A DNA stretch of 7,103 nt. Origin: Bacteroidales bacterium. GTDB taxonomy: Bacteria > Bacteroidota > Bacteroidia > Bacteroidales > UBA932. This document shows, piece after piece, positions 4,976-7,103 of the stretch. The position numbers and the translations under genes were made by a program. The stretch spans positions 1-7,103 of the forward strand of contig JAAZCF010000053.1 in assembly GCA_012513425.1 (NCBI GenBank), given 5' to 3'. Numbering within the stretch: the first letter of the stretch is position 1; every line of letters begins with the position of its first letter. The notes beneath the pieces were generated by a model, which worked only from the letters and a program-made list of their open reading frames with translations, did no database searches and had not been told where the DNA came from.

Positions 4976-6168
4976 ATTCTTCCAGGGTAGGCTTCAAGCC
5001 CGGCTTTCAAGCATTTGCATGCTTCTCTAATGTCTTCTTCTTTAATAACATAGGCAAGTCTGACTTGCTTTTTACCCATGCCGGGAGATGCATAGAAACC
5101 TGCCATAGGAGTTACCTGCACAGTCTTGCCATCCAGATTAAATTCATTCAACATCCAAATAGCAAACTTCTCAGCATCATCAACAGGTAATTCAGCAGCA
5201 GCATAGAAAGCACCATTTGGAGTAGGGCAGAACACTCCATCAATTTTTGACAACTCTTCTAAGAGAACATTTCTACGATTGATATATTCTTTCTTGACAT
5301 TGTCAAAATATTCTTTTGGTGTGTCAATTGCTCCAATGGAAGCAATCTGACCATAAGTCGACACACATAGACGCGCTTGGGCATAGCGTAAAACATATTT
5401 CATTACCTCTTTGTTCTTTGATACAACAAATCCTATACGTGCTCCGCAAAGACTGTATCTTTTTGAAACAGAATCAAGTAGGATGATATTGTCATCAAGA
5501 CCTTTTAAATGCATGGCTGAATAGTGAGGGGTGTCTGTATAGCAGAATTCGCGATATACTTCGTCGGAATATATGAATAGCTCATATTTTTTTGCAATTT
5601 CTCCAATTTTTGCAATTTCTTCACGAGAGTACAAGCAACCTGTTGGGTTGTTGGGGTTGCAGAAAAGAATACCTTTTGTTTTTTTAGTGATATGCTTCTC
5701 TATTTCAGACATTTCAGGAAGCTTGAAACCATCTTCGATATGAGTGGTAATAGGCTTCAGAATAACATCATTTTGAACAGCGAATGTGTTATAGTTTGTA
5801 TAGAAAGGTTCAAATACTATGAGTTCGTCTTCAGGATCGCAAGTGGCTGCTATGGCTATTTGAAGAGCTTCGCTGCCGCCGTGAGTAACATTGATGCAAT
5901 CTTCATCAACGTCGATACCTATTGAGGCATAATATTTTACCATGCCTTTTCTTAACTCCAAATCACCAGCAGAATTGGTGTAGCTGATGACTGAAAGTTT
6001 GTTTTGGATAACAGCATCCAATGCTTGCTTGGATGAGTCAACATCTGGCTGGCCCATGTTTAAGTGATATACTTTGATACCGCGTCTCTTTGCAGCATCA
6101 GCATAAGGTATAAGCCTTCTAATGGCTGATACTGGGAGATTAAGAGCTTGATTTGATACAGTTAGCAT
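4972..6168 (-). CDS. PLP-dependent aminotransferase, class I/II (aspartate aminotransferase-like)
   Basis: A 398-residue cytosolic enzyme of fold type I that transfers amino groups between an amino acid and a 2-oxo acid. Motifs from the ATG at 6166-6168: HLNMGQPD at 35-42, GGSEAL at 97-102 (phosphate cup), NPNNPTG at 171-177, SDEVYREF at 201-208, SVSKRYSLCGARIG at 233-246 with the Schiff-base Lys236, and VRLAYV at 369-374 with Arg370 for the substrate carboxylate. The length is typical. Aspartate, aromatic or alanine specificity cannot be decided from sequence, so no symbol is given. A longer reading from TTG at 6190-6192 is rejected because that codon lies in the -7 promoter element and adds eight residues ahead of the expected N-terminus. 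The gene is monocistronic here, divergent from purM and convergent with psd, overlapping it by 4 nt. Confidence 0.93.
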   Translation of the reverse strand: MLTVSNQALNLPVSAIRRLIPYADAAKRRGIKVYHLNMGQPDVDSSKQALDAVIQNKLSVISYTNSAGDLELRKGMVKYYASIGIDVDEDCINVTHGGSEALQIAIAATCDPEDELIVFEPFYTNYNTFAVQNDVILKPITTHIEDGFKLPEMSEIEKHITKKTKGILFCNPNNPTGCLYSREEIAKIGEIAKKYELFIYSDEVYREFCYTDTPHYSAMHLKGLDDNIILLDSVSKRYSLCGARIGFVVSKNKEVMKYVLRYAQARLCVSTYGQIASIGAIDTPKEYFDNVKKEYINRRNVLLEELSKIDGVFCPTPNGAFYAAAELPVDDAEKFAIWMLNEFNLDGKTVQVTPMAGFYASPGMGKKQVRLAYVIKEEDIREACKCLKAGLEAYPGRI

Positions 6169-6189
6169 TTTAGTATAATAAAGTTTTCG

Positions 6190-6197
6190 CAAAAGTA
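6190..6197 (-). promoter_or_regulatory. -7 promoter element of the aminotransferase gene
   Basis: On the minus strand this reads TACTTTTG followed by C, an exact match to the Bacteroidota consensus TAnnTTTG and to its most common form. It predicts a start of transcription near 6185 and a leader of about 17 nt before the ATG at 6168. There is no clear TTTG at the -33 position; that region overlaps the purM -7 element and start codon. Confidence 0.65.
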
Positions 6198-6208
6198 GTA
6201 AAAAATGT

Positions 6209-6216
6209 TAATTTTG
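6209..6216 (+). promoter_or_regulatory. -7 promoter element of purM
   Basis: TAATTTTG matches the Bacteroidota consensus TAnnTTTG exactly and is followed by C. TTTTC at 6184-6188, about 20 bp upstream, is a possible degenerate -33 element. The purM ATG begins only four bases after the last G, so transcription is expected to start at, or within a few bases of, the start codon. Confidence 0.6.
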
Positions 6217-6220
6217 CGCT

Positions 6221-7103
6221 ATGAAAGACACAGAAGCGAACCGTTATGCAATGCGCGGTGTATCATCTTCCAAGGAAGATGTACACAAAGCAATTGCGCA
6301 ACTTGATAAAGGCATTTTCCCAAAGGCTTTTTGCAAGATAATTCCAGATTATCTAGGAGGCGACCCGGACTATTGCGTTGTTATGCATGCTGATGGCGCT
6401 GGAACCAAAAGTTCATTAGCTTACATTTATTGGAAAGAAACCGCAGACATGGATGTGTGGGCTGGTATTGCTCAAGATGCGATTGTCATGAACACTGATG
6501 ACCTTTTATGTGTTGGTGCTACTGACAATATTTTGCTTTCATCAACTATAGGTCGTAATAAGAATCGCATTCCAGGCTCTGTAATTGCGGCTTTGATAGC
6601 TGGTTCTAGTTCTTTTGTTGAGACGATGAGAAAATATGGTATCAATATAGTTCTCACCGGAGGAGAAACTGCCGATGTCGGAGACTTGGTGCAAACAGTT
6701 ATTGTTGACAGCACTGTGGTTGCACGTATGCCTCGCAAAGATGTTATTGATAATGCAAATATTGCTGCAGGTGACGTAATTGTGGCTCTTTCCAGCTATG
6801 GTCAAGCATTATATGAATCTTCATATAATGGCGGAATGGGCAGTAATGGCTTGACTAGCGCTCGTCATGATGTGTTTGCTCATTATTTGGCTGACAGTTA
6901 TCCTGAGAGTTTTGATTCCATGACGGATGATTCTTATGTTTATTGCGGAGTCAAAAAGCTTACAGAGATTGAACCCATCACTGGGCTCAGCTATGGAAAA
7001 CTAGTTCTATCACCTACTCGCACCTATGCACCTGTTATTAAAGAAATGCTTGCCAAGTATAGAACTCGAATTCATGGCATGATACACTGCTCAGGCGGGG
7101 CTC
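6221..7103 (+). CDS. purM: Phosphoribosylformylglycinamidine cyclo-ligase (AIR synthase), 3' end missing
   Basis: The frame is open from ATG 6221 to the window edge (294 codons), so the gene is partial. The product is predicted to close formylglycinamidine ribonucleotide with ATP to 5-aminoimidazole ribonucleotide in purine synthesis. PurM-superfamily motifs are HADGAGTKS (56-64), the segment QDAIVMNTDDLLCVGA (85-100), GGETADVGD (147-155), GGMGSNGLTSARH (204-216), SPTRTYAP (264-271) and HGMIHCSGGA (285-294, equivalent to HITGGG). This is the longer form found in Bacteroidota, about 390 residues by memory against about 345 for E. coli PurM, so roughly 95 residues should lie beyond the window. 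The start at 6221 gives an N-terminus ending in MRGVSSSKEDVH that fits homologues; an alternative ATG at codon 11 is less likely. The divergent promoter is shared in space with the aminotransferase gene. Confidence 0.92.
   Translation, partial: MKDTEANRYAMRGVSSSKEDVHKAIAQLDKGIFPKAFCKIIPDYLGGDPDYCVVMHADGAGTKSSLAYIYWKETADMDVWAGIAQDAIVMNTDDLLCVGATDNILLSSTIGRNKNRIPGSVIAALIAGSSSFVETMRKYGINIVLTGGETADVGDLVQTVIVDSTVVARMPRKDVIDNANIAAGDVIVALSSYGQALYESSYNGGMGSNGLTSARHDVFAHYLADSYPESFDSMTDDSYVYCGVKKLTEIEPITGLSYGKLVLSPTRTYAPVIKEMLAKYRTRIHGMIHCSGGA

Noticed and set aside
5009..5041. AAGCAT-TTGC-ATGCTT hairpin followed by a pyrimidine-rich run as terminator of the psd operon
   Set aside because: The stem has only six pairs, mostly AT, and the following run is interrupted (CTCTAATGTCTTCTTC); mentioned as a weak counterpart but not supported as a feature.
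5589..5620. 14-bp direct repeat TTTTTGCAATTTCT with an 18-bp period in the aminotransferase gene
   Set aside because: It encodes the helix EIAKIGEIAKKY before the SDEVY strand, a pattern common in this enzyme family; the DNA repeat follows from repeated codons.
6169..6192. TTG start at 6190-6192 extending the aminotransferase by eight residues
   Set aside because: The codon lies inside the -7 promoter element and would be upstream of the predicted transcription start; ATG at 6166-6168 gives the expected N-terminus.

Overview
The window looks like an ordinary, AT-rich core-genome segment from a member of the Bacteroidota, most likely Bacteroidales. Three things point there: intergenic elements matching the phylum's TAnnTTTG -7 promoter consensus, starts without clear Shine-Dalgarno sites, and protein variants I associate with the phylum (the longer PurM/AIR synthase form, 'ALGAAWYLP' in FtsH, a BirA with no DNA-binding domain). 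Genus cannot be fixed from sequence alone.

Layout: (1) positions 2-127 (+), last 41 codons of a COG2509-type FAD-dependent dehydrogenase. (2) 130-843 (-), birA, a stand-alone biotin protein ligase, tail to tail with the dehydrogenase. (3) 844-906, a short divergent control region with a good -7 element for birA and a 7-bp-arm inverted repeat. (4) 907-4975 (+), a tight four-gene run rsfS-ftsH-cdsA-psd: ribosome silencing factor, membrane AAA+ protease, CDP-diacylglycerol synthase and phosphatidylserine decarboxylase. Junctions are an 8-nt overlap, 15 nt and 6 nt, so one transcript is likely. (5) 4972-6168 (-), a class I PLP-dependent aminotransferase whose stop codon overlaps the psd stop. (6) 6169-6220, a 52-bp region with two divergent -7 elements only 11 bp apart. 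(7) 6221 to the window edge (+), purM (AIR synthase), truncated by the window end at about 294 codons.

The run ties ribosome shutdown (RsfS) and membrane protein quality control (FtsH) to two steps of phosphatidylethanolamine synthesis (CdsA, Psd); the serine transferase between those two steps (PssA) is not here. BirA, the aminotransferase and PurM are independent metabolic genes.

I see no mobile element, CRISPR array, tRNA or rRNA, and no clearly new biological system. No gap exceeds 300 bases. The points worth a second look are in gene arrangement and RNA-level signals: a terminator-like hairpin for the aminotransferase buried antisense in psd, nearly overlapping divergent promoters with a probably leaderless purM mRNA, convergent stop codons packed into palindromes, ftsH-cdsA-psd lying in a single reading frame broken only by one stop at each junction, and a hairpin plus T-rich tract inside ftsH.
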